A stretch of DNA of 64,000 nucleotides from Microvirga arsenatis. Its GTDB lineage: Bacteria > Pseudomonadota > Alphaproteobacteria > Rhizobiales > Beijerinckiaceae. Below the pieces are notes generated by a model. That model was not told where the DNA came from and ran no database searches. It saw only the letters and a list, made by a program, of their open reading frames with translations. The number at the start of each line of letters is the position of its first letter. The first letter of the stretch is position 1. Location: contig NZ_JAAAXJ010000009.1 of assembly GCF_009910705.1 (NCBI RefSeq), positions 87,206-151,205 of the forward strand, read 5' to 3'. Shown here one piece after another: positions 54,128 through 63,910 of the stretch. A program made the position numbers and the translations under genes.

Positions 54128-55396
54128 TCAGGCGCTGGCGCTGGCGGCTTGATCGTTGCGCTCGCCGTGGATGAAGAGCGGCTTGGCCTTGCCCTCCACC
54201 ACCTCGGGCCCGATCACCACCTGCTCGACGGAATCGAGGCCTGGCAGCTCGTACATGGTCTCGAGCAGGATGCCCTCCATGATGGAGCGCAGGCCGCGGG
54301 CGCCCGTCTTCCGTTCGATCGCCTTGCGGGCGATGAGGCTCAGGGCCTCGTCCTGGAAGGTCAGGGTCACGTTCTCCATCTCGAACAGGCGCTGGTACTG
54401 CTTCACCAGGGCGTTCTTGGGCTCCTGCAGGATCTTCTTGAGGGCTTCCTCGTCCAGGTCCTCCAGGGTCGCCAGGACCGGCAGGCGGCCGACGAACTCG
54501 GGGATCAGGCCGAACTTCAGCAGATCCTCAGGCTCCACCTCGCGGAAGATCTCGCCGGTCCGGCGGTCGTCCGGGGCCTGGACTGTGGCGCCGAAGCCGA
54601 TGGAGGTTCCCTTGCCGCGCCCGGCGATGATCCGCTCGAGGCCGGCGAAGGCGCCGCCGCAGATGAACAGGATGTTCGTGGTGTCCACCTGCAGGAACTC
54701 CTGCTGCGGGTGCTTCCGACCGCCCTGCGGGGGCACGGAGGCCACGGTGCCTTCCATGATCTTCAGGAGCGCCTGCTGCACGCCCTCGCCCGAGACGTCC
54801 CGGGTGATCGAGGGGTTGTCCGACTTGCGGGAGATCTTGTCGATCTCGTCGATATAGACGATGCCGCGCTGCGCCCGCTCGACGTTGTAGTCGGAGGCCT
54901 GGAGCAGCTTGAGGATGATGTTCTCCACGTCCTCGCCCACGTAGCCGGCCTCGGTGAGGGTCGTGGCGTCGGCCATGGTGAAGGGCACGTCCAGGATCCG
55001 GGCGAGCGTCTGGGCCAGCAGGGTCTTGCCGGAGCCGGTGGGGCCGATGAGCAGGATGTTGGACTTGGCCAGTTCCACGTCGTTGTGCTTCGTGGCGTGG
55101 GCCAGGCGCTTGTAGTGGTTGTGGACCGCCACCGAGAGCACCTTCTTGGCGTGCTCCTGGCCGATCACGTAGTCGTCCAGAACGCGGCTGATTTCCTTCG
55201 GGGTCGGCACCCCGTCGCGGGACTTCACGAGAGACGATTTCGACTCCTCGCGGATGATGTCCATGCAGAGCTCGACGCATTCATCGCAGATGAAAACCGT
55301 CGGGCCAGCGATCAGCTTGCGAACCTCATGCTGGCTCTTGCCGCAAAAGGAGCAGTACAGCGTGCTCTTGGAGTCGTTGCCGCCAGCCTTGGTCAT
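54128..55396 (-). CDS. clpX: ClpXP unfoldase ClpX
   Basis: 422 residues. AAA+ unfoldase feeding ClpP. Zinc-binding domain with C15, C18, C37, C40; Walker A GPTGSGKT (118-125); pore-loop GYVGED; Walker [11 protein letters not shown]; the ClpP-docking IGF loop SIGFGA; sensor 2 [14 protein letters not shown] 55396 after GGAG; a GTG two codons upstream is less likely. Confidence 0.98.
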   Translation of the reverse strand: MTKAGGNDSKSTLYCSFCGKSQHEVRKLIAGPTVFICDECVELCMDIIREESKSSLVKSRDGVPTPKEISRVLDDYVIGQEHAKKVLSVAVHNHYKRLAHATKHNDVELAKSNILLIGPTGSGKTLLAQTLARILDVPFTMADATTLTEAGYVGEDVENIILKLLQASDYNVERAQRGIVYIDEIDKISRKSDNPSITRDVSGEGVQQALLKIMEGTVASVPPQGGRKHPQQEFLQVDTTNILFICGGAFAGLERIIAGRGKGTSIGFGATVQAPDDRRTGEIFREVEPEDLLKFGLIPEFVGRLPVLATLEDLDEEALKKILQEPKNALVKQYQRLFEMENVTLTFQDEALSLIARKAIERKTGARGLRSIMEGILLETMYELPGLDSVEQVVIGPEVVEGKAKPLFIHGERNDQAASASA

Positions 55397-55456
55397 TATC
55401 ACATCTCCAATCCGTGCCGGGACGGCCCCTGCCGGCCCAACACCTCTAAGTTATGA

Positions 55457-55485
55457 GCGACGGAGCTAACAAAATGTTCCGTCGC
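55457..55485 (-). promoter_or_regulatory. Inverted repeat in the clpP-clpX gap
   Basis: GCGACGGA (55457-55464) and TCCGTCGC (55478-55485) pair across a 13-base AT-rich loop in the 222 bases between clpP and clpX. It could be an mRNA hairpin in the clpX leader or an operator. The rest of the gap shows nothing clear. Confidence 0.4.
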
Positions 55486-55618
55486 TAAGAATTGAACGCC
55501 CAAATCGCCCGGCCTCCCGAATCCACATGCAATCACGCGAATGCCGCCTGATCAATAGAAACGGGATAGGCCGCCAAAAAGACGCACCCGGGAGGAATTT
55601 GTCCCCAGGATTTAAGGA

Positions 55619-56251
55619 TTACGCCGGGGGAGCCGCAGGCTCGGGACGCTTGGCGATCACCTGGTCGATCAGCCCGAACTCCTGGGCCGCTTCGGCGGTC
55701 ATGAAATTGTCGCGCTCCAGGGCCCGCTCGATGACCTCGTAGGGCTGGCCGGTGTGCTGGACGTAGATCTCGTTCAGGCGGCGCTTGAGGGCCTCGCTCT
55801 CGCGGGCATGGATCATGATGTCCGTGACCTGGCCCTGGTAGCCGCCGGAGGGCTGGTGGACCATGATGCGGGCGTTCGGGAGCGCGAAGCGCATGCCCTT
55901 CTCGCCGGCGGTCAGCAGGAGGGAGCCCATGGAGGCCGCCTGGCCGACGCAGAGGGTCGAGACCGGGCAGCGGATGAACTGCATGGTGTCGTAGATCGAC
56001 AGGCCCGAGGTCACCACGCCGCCGGGCGAGTTGATGTAGAAGGAGATCTCCTTCTTCGGGTTCTCGGCCTCGAGGAACAGGAGCTGTGCCACGATCAGCG
56101 AGGCCGAGTAGTCTTCGACCGGACCCGTGAGGAAGATAATCCGCTCGCGCAGGAGGCGCGAATAGATGTCGAACGCACGCTCGCCGCGGTTCGACTGCTC
56201 GACCACCATGGGGACGAGCGTGTTGTTGAAGAGCGCTACCGGATCTCTCAT
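55619..56251 (-). CDS. clpP: ClpP protease subunit
   Basis: 210 residues. Serine protease forming a 14-mer barrel. Catalytic S107 in GQAASMGS and H132 in IMVHQPSGG are present, with the aspartate in the DNFMTAEAA region; oxyanion loop SPGGVV. N-terminal processing region of about 14 residues. ATG 56251; the frame is open to 56305 but the chosen start matches rhizobial ClpP length. Confidence 0.97.
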   Translation of the reverse strand: MRDPVALFNNTLVPMVVEQSNRGERAFDIYSRLLRERIIFLTGPVEDYSASLIVAQLLFLEAENPKKEISFYINSPGGVVTSGLSIYDTMQFIRCPVSTLCVGQAASMGSLLLTAGEKGMRFALPNARIMVHQPSGGYQGQVTDIMIHARESEALKRRLNEIYVQHTGQPYEVIERALERDNFMTAEAAQEFGLIDQVIAKRPEPAAPPA

Positions 56252-56328
56252 TGTCTCACTGCTCCGTTTCGGCCGCGCGAATCCGCGGCCGTGCATGTCA
56301 TGCAAGCAACGAGACGCTTAAGGGAGCG

Positions 56329-57696
56329 TTACTCGCCCTTGCCGGATTTCTCTCCGCCCTCGTCCTCGTCGCTGAAGAGGACATCCTTGGAGACGGTCTC
56401 CTCGTCCACCTTCACCTGGGACAGGATATGGTCGACGACCTTCTCTTCGAACAGGGGAGCCCGGATTTCAGCTAGGGCCTGCGGGTTCTTTTGGTAGAAC
56501 TCCCAAACCTGGCGCTCCTGGCCGGGATACTGGCGGACCCGCTCGATGAGGGCCTGAGTCACCTCATCGTCGGAGATCTTGATATCGGTCTTCTCGCCGA
56601 TCTGCGCAAGGACCAAACCGAGGCGCACGCGGCGCTCGGCGATCTTCCGGTACTCGGCCTTGGCCTCTTCCTCGGTGGTGCCTTCATCCTCGAAGGTGCG
56701 GTTGTTGGACTTCATGTCGCCCAGGACCTGCGACCACACGGCCGTGAATTCCTGCTCGACCAGGGTCGGCGGCAGCTCGAAGCTGTACTTGGCGTCCAGG
56801 GCGTCGAGAAGCTCCTTCTTCACCTTGCGGCGGGACTGGGCCTCGAAGTCACGCTTGATGGCGTCGCGGATCGCGTCCTTGAGCTTGTCCAGGGATTCCA
56901 TGCCGAAGCCCTTGGCCATCTCGTCGTCGATCTTCAGCTCGCCGGGAGCCTCAACCTCCTTCACGGTCACGTCGAACTCGGCATCCTTGCCGGCCAGGTG
57001 CGGCGCCAGGTAGTTCTCGGGGAACTTCACCTTGACCAGCTTGGTGTCGCCGGCCTTGAGGCCGACGAGCTGGTCCTCGAAGCCCGGGATGAAGGTGTTG
57101 GAGCCGAGCTCGACCCGGATGTCCTCACCCTTGCCGCCCTCGAACTCGGCGCCGTCGATGCGGCCCACGAAGTCCACCACCACCCGGTCGCCGGAGGCGG
57201 CGGCGCCGTCCTTCGTCTCGAAGGAGCGGTTCTGCTTGGCCATGCGCTCGAGCGATTCGTTGACCTCGGCGTCGGTCACCTCGGCCACCGGCTTCTTGAC
57301 CGAGACGTCGGACAGGTCGGCGAGCTCGAAGACCGGCAGCACCTCGAGGGCGACGGTGAAGGCCAGGTCGCCCTTGGCCTCCATGGCCTTCTCGACCTCG
57401 TCCTTGTTCTCGGGGAACTGGATCTGCGGCTCGTTGGCGAGCTTCAGGCCGTTGTCCTCGACGATCTTGCGGTTGGCCTCGTTGACGGCGTTCTGCAGGA
57501 CGTCGGCCATCACCGAGCGGCCATAGACCTTGCGCAGGTGCCCCACCGGCACCTTGCCGGGGCGGAAGCCGTTGAGCCGCACGCGATCCTTGAGGGTCGA
57601 CAATTCGCTGTTCAGGCGCTCTTCCAACTCGGTGGCCGGGAGCACGACCTTGAACTCTCTCTTCAAGCCTTGGGACAGTGTTTCCGTCACCTGCAT
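56329..57696 (-). CDS. tig: Trigger factor
   Basis: 455 residues. Ribosome-bound chaperone and prolyl isomerase. Ribosome-binding domain with the signature GFRPGKVP near 45-52, FKBP-type isomerase domain about 160-245 ([25 protein letters not shown]), and the helical C-terminal cradle with an acidic tail ([14 protein letters not shown]). ATG 57696 gives the usual MQVTETL start; an ATG six codons upstream is possible. Heads the tig-clpP-clpX-lon row. Confidence 0.97.
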   Translation of the reverse strand: MQVTETLSQGLKREFKVVLPATELEERLNSELSTLKDRVRLNGFRPGKVPVGHLRKVYGRSVMADVLQNAVNEANRKIVEDNGLKLANEPQIQFPENKDEVEKAMEAKGDLAFTVALEVLPVFELADLSDVSVKKPVAEVTDAEVNESLERMAKQNRSFETKDGAAASGDRVVVDFVGRIDGAEFEGGKGEDIRVELGSNTFIPGFEDQLVGLKAGDTKLVKVKFPENYLAPHLAGKDAEFDVTVKEVEAPGELKIDDEMAKGFGMESLDKLKDAIRDAIKRDFEAQSRRKVKKELLDALDAKYSFELPPTLVEQEFTAVWSQVLGDMKSNNRTFEDEGTTEEEAKAEYRKIAERRVRLGLVLAQIGEKTDIKISDDEVTQALIERVRQYPGQERQVWEFYQKNPQALAEIRAPLFEEKVVDHILSQVKVDEETVSKDVLFSDEDEGGEKSGKGE

Positions 57697-57813
57697 GGTA
57701 CTATTCGCCTTCATCCACTCGAAAGAATCTCAAATCCAGGCTCCGGCCGATGCCGCATCAGGCCGTCACAACCCAAGCCACATGGAGCCTCCGGAGCCCA
57801 ATCCCGGCGGGAT

Positions 57814-57898
57814 TGGTGCGGGCGGAGGGACTCGAACCCCCACAACTTTCGTCGCTGGAACCTAAATCCAGTGCGTCTACCAATTCCGCCACGCCCGC
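57814..57898 (-). tRNA. tRNA-Leu (anticodon TAG)
   Basis: 85 bases with CCA. Acceptor GCGGGCG / CGCCCGC, anticodon stem CTGGA / TCCAG with loop TTTAGGT (anticodon TAG), a long class II variable arm, T arm GGGGGTTCGAGTCCCTC. Confidence 0.97.
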
Positions 57899-58068
57899 GC
57901 GGGAGCGGCGCGCGCGAACGCGCCCCTCGTCCGGGACGCGGCTCTATAGCACGGTTGAAAGACGGTGCATCAAAAAAGTTGGTGTGCGGCAAAAGGCAAC
58001 CGAACTTGGCCGTTCGCGTTCAAGGCTGTACCCGTTGCAGCATCCTCCACCGCCGTGAGCCCTCCCGC

Positions 58069-59412
58069 ATGATCACCCGCCGCGCCGTCACCGCCGGCCT
58101 CGCCACCTCCCTGATCGGCCTGCCCCGAGCAGCCTTGGCGCAGAGCCCGGCGGCCGCTCAGTCCGGCGTCCTGAAGGCCGAGCCCAATCTCGTCCGGCTC
58201 CAGCCCGATGCACGATCGGAGGTGGAGGCCTGGATCTTCGACAAAACTCTGGCCCCGGCCTTCCGTGTCAGGCACGGCGAGGAGCTGAATCTCACCCTCG
58301 CCAACGAGACCGACCTGCCCCTTTCCCTCCACTTCCACGGGGTTCGCGGCCCCAATGGCATGGACGGCGTCGGCGGACTGACCCAGGATCCGGTGCCGCC
58401 CGGCCGGTCCTACGATTACCGCTTCGTTCCGCCCGATGCGGGCACCTTCCTGATCCGTCCCTGCGTGCTCGGCCGCAGCGCCGAGCCCCAGGAGCGCGGC
58501 CTCTCAGGACTGCTCATCGTGGAGGAGGCCGATCCTCCGCAGGTCGACCGCGATCTCGCCCTGCTCGTCGACGACTGGAGCCTGGATGGCAATGGTTCGC
58601 TCACGCCCTTCGAGAAACCGTCCGGCGCTGCCCCTGCGGGCCGCCTCGGGAGCTGGCTCGGCCTGAACGGCCAGCCGACGCCCCAGAAGATCGAGGCGCC
58701 TCCCGGCGGACGGCTGCGGCTGCGGCTGGCCAATGCCTGCAACGCCCGGGCCATGCGCCTGCGCTTCGACGGGCTGAAGGCTTACGTGATCGCCGTCGAC
58801 GGCCAGCCGACCAGCACCTTCGAACCCCTGAGGGCCTCCCTGCCCTTCGCGCCGGGCACCCGCTACGACTTGCTCGTGGACCTGGCCCCCGAGGCAGGAG
58901 CGGCAGGCACCGTCACGGCCCTGATCGGCGACGGTCTGCCCCTGCTGGAAATAGCGACTGCCGGCGAGAGGCGCCCCGCCCTGCCCGCCATCGCCCCGCT
59001 GCCGGCCAACACGAAGCTGCCGGAGACCATCAGGCTCCAGAACGCCACCCGCAAGGATGTGGTCATCAAGGGCGATCCCAAGGCCCCGAACGCCCCATGG
59101 ACCATCAACGGAGCGGCCGGTCAGCCGACGGGATCCCCGCTCGTCAAGGTGAAGCGCGGCAGTCCGGTGGTGCTGACGCTCACGAACCAGACCGCTTTCA
59201 TGCAGCCCCTGCACCTGCATGGCCATTCCTTCCGCCTCCTGCATGCGCTGGACGACGGCTGGGAGCCCTATTGGCTGGACACGGTTCAGGTGCCGGAGAA
59301 CAGAACCGTCCGAATCGCCTTCGTGGCCGACAATCCCGGCCGGTGGCTGCTGGCCTCGACCGTGCTGGAGCGGTTCGATGCGGGCCTGTGGACCTGGATC
59401 GAGGTTACCTGA
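58069..59412 (+). CDS. Multicopper-oxidase-fold protein lacking type 1 copper ligands
   Basis: 447 residues. Twin-arginine signal (TRRAVTAGLATSL), then three cupredoxin domains. Copper motif 1 is kept (H88, H90 in LHFHG). Motif 2, normally GTxWYHxH, reads GTFLIRPC (R130, C132). In motif 3 the type 1 histidine is Q379, while HLHGH (382-386) is kept. Motif 4, normally HCHxxxHxxxGM, reads ASTVLERFDAGL: both histidines, the cysteine, the second type 1 histidine and the axial methionine are replaced. Electron entry through type 1 copper is therefore impossible, as in FtsP/SufI of E. coli. A structural or chaperone-like periplasmic role is more likely than oxidase activity. No strong ribosome binding site. 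Confidence 0.88.
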   Translation: MITRRAVTAGLATSLIGLPRAALAQSPAAAQSGVLKAEPNLVRLQPDARSEVEAWIFDKTLAPAFRVRHGEELNLTLANETDLPLSLHFHGVRGPNGMDGVGGLTQDPVPPGRSYDYRFVPPDAGTFLIRPCVLGRSAEPQERGLSGLLIVEEADPPQVDRDLALLVDDWSLDGNGSLTPFEKPSGAAPAGRLGSWLGLNGQPTPQKIEAPPGGRLRLRLANACNARAMRLRFDGLKAYVIAVDGQPTSTFEPLRASLPFAPGTRYDLLVDLAPEAGAAGTVTALIGDGLPLLEIATAGERRPALPAIAPLPANTKLPETIRLQNATRKDVVIKGDPKAPNAPWTINGAAGQPTGSPLVKVKRGSPVVLTLTNQTAFMQPLHLHGHSFRLLHALDDGWEPYWLDTVQVPENRTVRIAFVADNPGRWLLASTVLERFDAGLWTWIEVT

Positions 59413-60892
59413 GCAGATCCCGCAGGACCCCGGGCACCAGCTCGGCGAGATCCTCGGCGATCAGGCCCGGCCCGAAGCGCTCTCCCGCCTCGGCGTGGAT
59501 CCAGACGCCGGCGCAGGCCGCCTCGAAGGCGGGCACTCCCTGGGCCATCAGGCCGGCGATGAGGCCGCAGAGGGTGTCGCCGGATCCGGCGGTGGCGAGA
59601 TACGGCGTTCCATTCTCGTTGATGGCGGCGCGCCCGTCCGGCGCGGTGATCACCGTGTCCGCACCCTTGAGCAGCACCACCGCCCCCGTATAGGCGGCAG
59701 CCCGGCGCGCACGCTCGATTTTCGATTCCGGATCAAGCAGATCCGGGCGTCCCTTGAACAGGCGCGTGAACTCGCCACCGTGCGGGGTGAGCACCGTCGG
59801 CGCGTGGCTGAAGGCGCCGTGCAGTTCGGAGGCCAGGCCCTCGAACGAGGTGAGCGCATCCGCATCGAGGACGAGGCTGCGCCGCGCGTGCACGGCGACC
59901 GTCACCATGGCGCGCGTGCCCGCATGGACGCCGAGCGCCGGCCCGAGCACCAGGGCATTGAAGCGCTGGTCCTGCAGGATGGTGTGCAGCCCCTCCGGCC
60001 CGTCGCAGCCGCGCAGCATGATGGCGGTGAGGTGCGCCGCGTTGACGCCGATCGCCTCCGGCGGCGAGGCCACCGTCACGAGCCCGGAGCCGATCCGCAG
60101 CGCCGCCCGCGCCGCGAGCCGGGCCGCGCCCGTCCGGGTGGCGCCGCCGGAGGCCACGAGGGTGTGGCCGCGCTCGTATTTGTGGGAGGTGAGACCGGGT
60201 CTCGGCAGCCTGTGCCGCCACAGCGCCGGGGCATTGGCGAACAGGGTTCCGCCCCGGGCCTCCAGAATGGGCCGCGGTATCCCGATATCCGCCACCTCGA
60301 CCGCGCCGCAATGTGCCCGCCCCGGCATCAGAAGATGGCACGGCTTTCGGGCCGCGAAGGTCACCGTTCGATCGGCCCTGACCGCGGCACCCCGGACCGC
60401 GCCGGTGTCGCCGTCGATCCCGGACGGGAGGTCGACGGCGAGAATCGGCTTGGCCGAAGCGTTCATGCGCTCGACGGCCAGCCGGGCCTCTCCCCCGAGA
60501 TCGCGGGCAAGGCCGGTGCCGAACAGGGCATCGACGATCAGGTCGGCATCGTCAAAGCGCAGATCCTCGATGGGAACGATCCCACCCTTCCATCCCTGGG
60601 CAGCCTCGGCCGCATCGCCCATCAGGCGCTCTGCCGGCCCCAGGAGCCCCAGCGTCACCCGGTAGCCGCGCTCGGCCAGGAGACTGGCCGCGATGAAGCC
60701 GTCGCCTCCGTTCTGCCCGGGTCCCGCCGCCACGACGATGGCGGCACCGGGAGAGGCTAATTTTTCGGCACACTCGGCCACGGCACGCCCCGCCCGCCGC
60801 ATGAGCTTAATCCCGGGAATGCCGCTCGCAATGGCATCCCGGTCGGCCTGCTTCATTTCCGAAGGGGTCAGGACCAGTTCAGGGGCTGTCAT
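59405..60892 (-). CDS. nnr: Bifunctional NAD(P)H-hydrate epimerase / ADP-dependent NAD(P)H-hydrate dehydratase
   Basis: 495 residues. Repairs hydrated NADH and NADPH. N-terminal epimerase (YjeF-N, about 1-215) with AGPGQNGGDGF and VDALFGTGL and the VDLPSGIDGDTG loop; C-terminal ribokinase-like dehydratase (about 230-495) with HKYERGHTLVASGG, LTPHGGEF and the nucleotide motif NGTPYLATAGSGDTLCG. ATG 60892 has a weak ribosome binding site; the frame is open to 60946. Converges on the multicopper-oxidase-like gene with an 8-base overlap. Confidence 0.95.
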   Translation of the reverse strand: MTAPELVLTPSEMKQADRDAIASGIPGIKLMRRAGRAVAECAEKLASPGAAIVVAAGPGQNGGDGFIAASLLAERGYRVTLGLLGPAERLMGDAAEAAQGWKGGIVPIEDLRFDDADLIVDALFGTGLARDLGGEARLAVERMNASAKPILAVDLPSGIDGDTGAVRGAAVRADRTVTFAARKPCHLLMPGRAHCGAVEVADIGIPRPILEARGGTLFANAPALWRHRLPRPGLTSHKYERGHTLVASGGATRTGAARLAARAALRIGSGLVTVASPPEAIGVNAAHLTAIMLRGCDGPEGLHTILQDQRFNALVLGPALGVHAGTRAMVTVAVHARRSLVLDADALTSFEGLASELHGAFSHAPTVLTPHGGEFTRLFKGRPDLLDPESKIERARRAAAYTGAVVLLKGADTVITAPDGRAAINENGTPYLATAGSGDTLCGLIAGLMAQGVPAFEAACAGVWIHAEAGERFGPGLIAEDLAELVPGVLRDLLR

Positions 60893-61036
60893 GGGCGCAA
60901 AGTGAACCTGTTTTGCCGGGTTTGACGAGGATTTTCGCAACTGCACAAACTTTGGTCAGAAGATGCCCATCAAGTCGGCAGAATGGGCAGCTTTGAATCC
61001 GCGAGGCCATGGAAGGCTCCTCCCTGCCGGTGCTAA

Positions 61037-61411
<375 letters not shown>

Positions 61412-61480
61412 GCTTGCTTTTCCAAGCCAAGGCCTGACGGCCAAGGATGACTTTCAAGGGCAGAAGAGGACCAGACCATC

Positions 61481-62890
61481 ATGCAGACCGCCAAGGATGT
61501 GCTCAAGGCGATCAAGGACAACGACGTCCAGTATGTCGACTTCCGTTTCACCGACCCGCGCGGCAAGTGGCAGCACGTGACCTTCGACGTGTCGATGGTC
61601 GATGAGGACCTGTTCGCCGACGGCATCATGTTCGACGGCTCGTCCATCGCCGGCTGGAAGGCGATCAACGAATCCGACATGACCCTCATGCCCGACCCGA
61701 CGACGGCCCAGATGGACCCGTTCTTCTCGGCGGCCACCATGTCGATCAACTGCGACATTCTCGAGCCGGCCACCGGCGAGCCCTACAACCGCGACCCGCG
61801 CGGCATCGCCAAGAAGGCCGAGGCCTACCTCAAGTCCACGGGCATCGCCGATACGGTCTATGTGGGCCCCGAGGCCGAGTTCTTCGTCTTCGACGACGTG
61901 AAGATCTCCGCCGATCCCTACAACACGGGCTTCAAGCTCGATGCGGCCGAGCTGCCGATCAACGGCGACACGGCCTATGAGGGCGGCAATCTGGGCCACC
62001 GCATCCCGGTCAAGGGCGGCTACTTCCCGGTTCCCCCGCTGGATTCCGCCCAGGACATGCGCAGCGAGATGCTGGCGGCCATGAAGGCCATGGGCGTCAC
62101 GGTCGAGAAGCACCACCACGAGGTGGCCTCCGCCCAGCACGAACTCGGTACGAAGTTCAACACCCTCGTCCGCACCGCCGACGAGATGCAGATCTACAAG
62201 TACTGCATCCACAACGTGGCCCAGTCCTACGGCAAGACGGCCACCTTCATGCCGAAGCCCGTCTATGGCGACAACGGCTCGGGCATGCACGTGCACCAGT
62301 CCCTGTGGAAGGGCGGCAAGCCGCTTTTCGCCGGGAACAAGTACGCCGACCTCTCGCAGGAATGCCTGTGGTACATCGGCGGCATCATCAAGCACGCCAA
62401 GGCGCTCAACGCCTTCACCAACCCGTCGACGAACTCCTACAAGCGCCTCGTCCCCGGCTATGAGGCTCCGGTGCTGCTGGCCTACTCGGCCCGCAACCGC
62501 TCGGCCTCCTGCCGCATCCCGTGGACGACCTCGCCGAAGGCCAAGCGCGTCGAGGTTCGCTTCCCCGATCCGACCGCCAACCCGTATCTTGCCTTCGCCG
62601 CGATGCTGATGGCCGGCCTCGACGGCATCATCAACAAGATCGACCCCGGCCCGGCCATGGACAAGGACCTCTACGACCTGCCGCCGCGCGAGCTGAAGAA
62701 GATCCCGACCGTGTGCGGCTCTCTGCGCGAGGCCCTCGCCAGCCTGGACAAGGACCGTGCCTTCCTGAAGGCCGGCGGCGTCTTCAACGACGATTTCATC
62801 GACAGCTACATCGAGCTGAAGATGACCGAGGTCGCCCGCTTCGAGATGACCCCGCACCCGGTCGAGTTCCAGATGTACTACTCGGTCTGA
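61481..62890 (+). CDS. glnA: Glutamine synthetase type I
   Basis: 469 residues. Dodecameric enzyme making glutamine from glutamate, ammonia and ATP. Seen: FDGSSIAGW (N-terminal signature), the metal/ATP block [43 protein letters not shown], and the adenylylation tyrosine Y398 in DLYDLPPRE, showing control by GlnE through the P-II protein encoded just upstream. ATG 61481 follows AGAGGA. A terminator lies at 62933. Confidence 0.98.
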   Translation: MQTAKDVLKAIKDNDVQYVDFRFTDPRGKWQHVTFDVSMVDEDLFADGIMFDGSSIAGWKAINESDMTLMPDPTTAQMDPFFSAATMSINCDILEPATGEPYNRDPRGIAKKAEAYLKSTGIADTVYVGPEAEFFVFDDVKISADPYNTGFKLDAAELPINGDTAYEGGNLGHRIPVKGGYFPVPPLDSAQDMRSEMLAAMKAMGVTVEKHHHEVASAQHELGTKFNTLVRTADEMQIYKYCIHNVAQSYGKTATFMPKPVYGDNGSGMHVHQSLWKGGKPLFAGNKYADLSQECLWYIGGIIKHAKALNAFTNPSTNSYKRLVPGYEAPVLLAYSARNRSASCRIPWTTSPKAKRVEVRFPDPTANPYLAFAAMLMAGLDGIINKIDPGPAMDKDLYDLPPRELKKIPTVCGSLREALASLDKDRAFLKAGGVFNDDFIDSYIELKMTEVARFEMTPHPVEFQMYYSV

Positions 62891-62932
62891 CGACCAGGCC
62901 TTCCTCCCGGCTGCTCGGACAGCGGCCTTCCT

Positions 62933-62964
62933 AAGCCGGAGCTCCCAGAGCTCCGGCTTTTTTT
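62933..62964 (+). terminator. Terminator of glnB-glnA
   Basis: 12-bp perfect stem (AAGCCGGAGCTC arm, CCA loop) followed by TTTTT; 43 bases after the glnA stop. Confidence 0.95.
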
Positions 62965-63119
62965 GTCGAGGATTCAGGAGCTTAGGCCCTCGTGGAGGCT
63001 TAAAGACCATCGGGAGGGGAACGGATCCGGCCGATCTGAATTATCAGACCCGAGTGAACGGGCAGCCCCGTTCACGCCGGCGCTTCCATGCGCCCGGAGA
63101 ACTTCAGAGGAGATTGAAC

Positions 63120-63470
63120 ATGAAAAGCGTCATGATCGCGACCGCAGCCGCCATCGGCCTGCTGACCGCCGTCCCCGCTGGCGCCCAGACCTCGGTGACG
63201 ACCACGACCACCGAGACGACGGGCTCCCTCACGATCGCTCCCGAGAAGCGTACCGTCATTCGCCAGCAGCTCAGCACGGCGAAGCCCGTCACCATCAAGG
63301 AGCGCGTGACGGTCGGCGCCACGGTCCCGGAAACGGTTGAGCTGCAGACCGTTCCCGAGACGATCGTGTCCGAGATCCCGTCCGTGAAGGGCTACCGCTA
63401 CTTCGTCTATAACGACGACGTGGTTCTCGTGGACCCGCGGACCCGCAAGGTGGTGACCATCGTCGAGTAA
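63120..63470 (+). CDS. DUF1236 secreted protein
   Basis: 116 residues. Signal peptide 1-22 (AGA-Q), a threonine-rich segment (TTTTTETTG), then the DUF1236 domain (VTIKERVTVGATVPETVELQTVPETIVSEIPSVKGYRYFVYNDDVVLVDPRTRKVV). It shares the C-terminal pattern with the protein at 8819-9226 but has no glycine zipper. ATG 63120 with AGAGGAG. Function unknown. Confidence 0.85.
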   Translation: MKSVMIATAAAIGLLTAVPAGAQTSVTTTTTETTGSLTIAPEKRTVIRQQLSTAKPVTIKERVTVGATVPETVELQTVPETIVSEIPSVKGYRYFVYNDDVVLVDPRTRKVVTIVE

Positions 63471-63532
63471 CCGCCCTAGGTCCGACCTTCAGGCCCATTC
63501 GGCAGAATGCCGCCTGTTGCAGGACCAAAAGG

Positions 63533-63557
63533 ACAGGCCCGGCAAAGCCGGGCCTGT
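63533..63557. terminator. Hairpin between the DUF1236 gene and the beta-barrel fragment
   Basis: 11-bp perfect stem ACAGGCCCGGC / GCCGGGCCTGT with AAA loop; TTTG on the plus strand and TCCTTTT on the minus strand, so it may serve both sides. Confidence 0.75.
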
Positions 63558-63579
63558 TTGCTGAACGACGGATTTGAGT

Positions 63580-63744
63580 TCAGTAGCTGCCGAACTTGTA
63601 GCTCACGCCCACCCGGACGGTATGGAACTCGACATCGGCATCGGAGGTGACGCGCGAATTGAAGAGCGGCGTCAGGTCGTTGCTGAGATTGTCGAACTGC
63701 GTGTAGCGATACTCGGCACGCGCCGACAGATTGCCGGTGACAGC
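63580..63744 (-). pseudogene. C-terminal fragment of an outer membrane beta-barrel protein
   Basis: About 54 codons read as LSARAEYRYTQFDN...DVEFHTVRVGVSYKFGSY and a stop: the last two or three strands of an Omp25/Omp31-like barrel, ending in the aromatic residue used by the BAM machinery. Upstream of about 63744 the similarity to a barrel stops, no signal peptide or start follows, and the next 110 bases are AT-rich. It is therefore the remnant of a longer gene, probably a paralogue of the one at 63911-64000. Confidence 0.65.
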
Positions 63745-63858
63745 TATAAAATGGATCATGACCACAATCTGTGACCGCCCAAACACAGTTACGCAACGTA
63801 ATTAAGGACCTCTGCCCGCAGGTCCGCTGAAAACCCCATTCCGCGCTTCAAAAACGAA

Positions 63859-63884
63859 AAGGCCCGGGGTTGCCCCCGGGCCTT
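63859..63884 (-). terminator. Terminator of the right-edge beta-barrel gene
   Basis: 11-bp stem AAGGCCCGGGG / CCCCGGGCCTT, 4-base loop, followed on the minus strand by TTTTCGTTTTTG; 26 bases after the stop codon. Confidence 0.85.
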
Positions 63885-63910
63885 GTTGTGTTGTGCTGCG
63901 GCGCCGGATC

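Noticed and set aside
56491..58068. In-frame upstream extension that would fuse about 525 residues to the multicopper-oxidase-like protein
   Set aside because: It lies antisense to tig and across tRNA-Leu; the real start at 58069 opens a Tat signal peptide.
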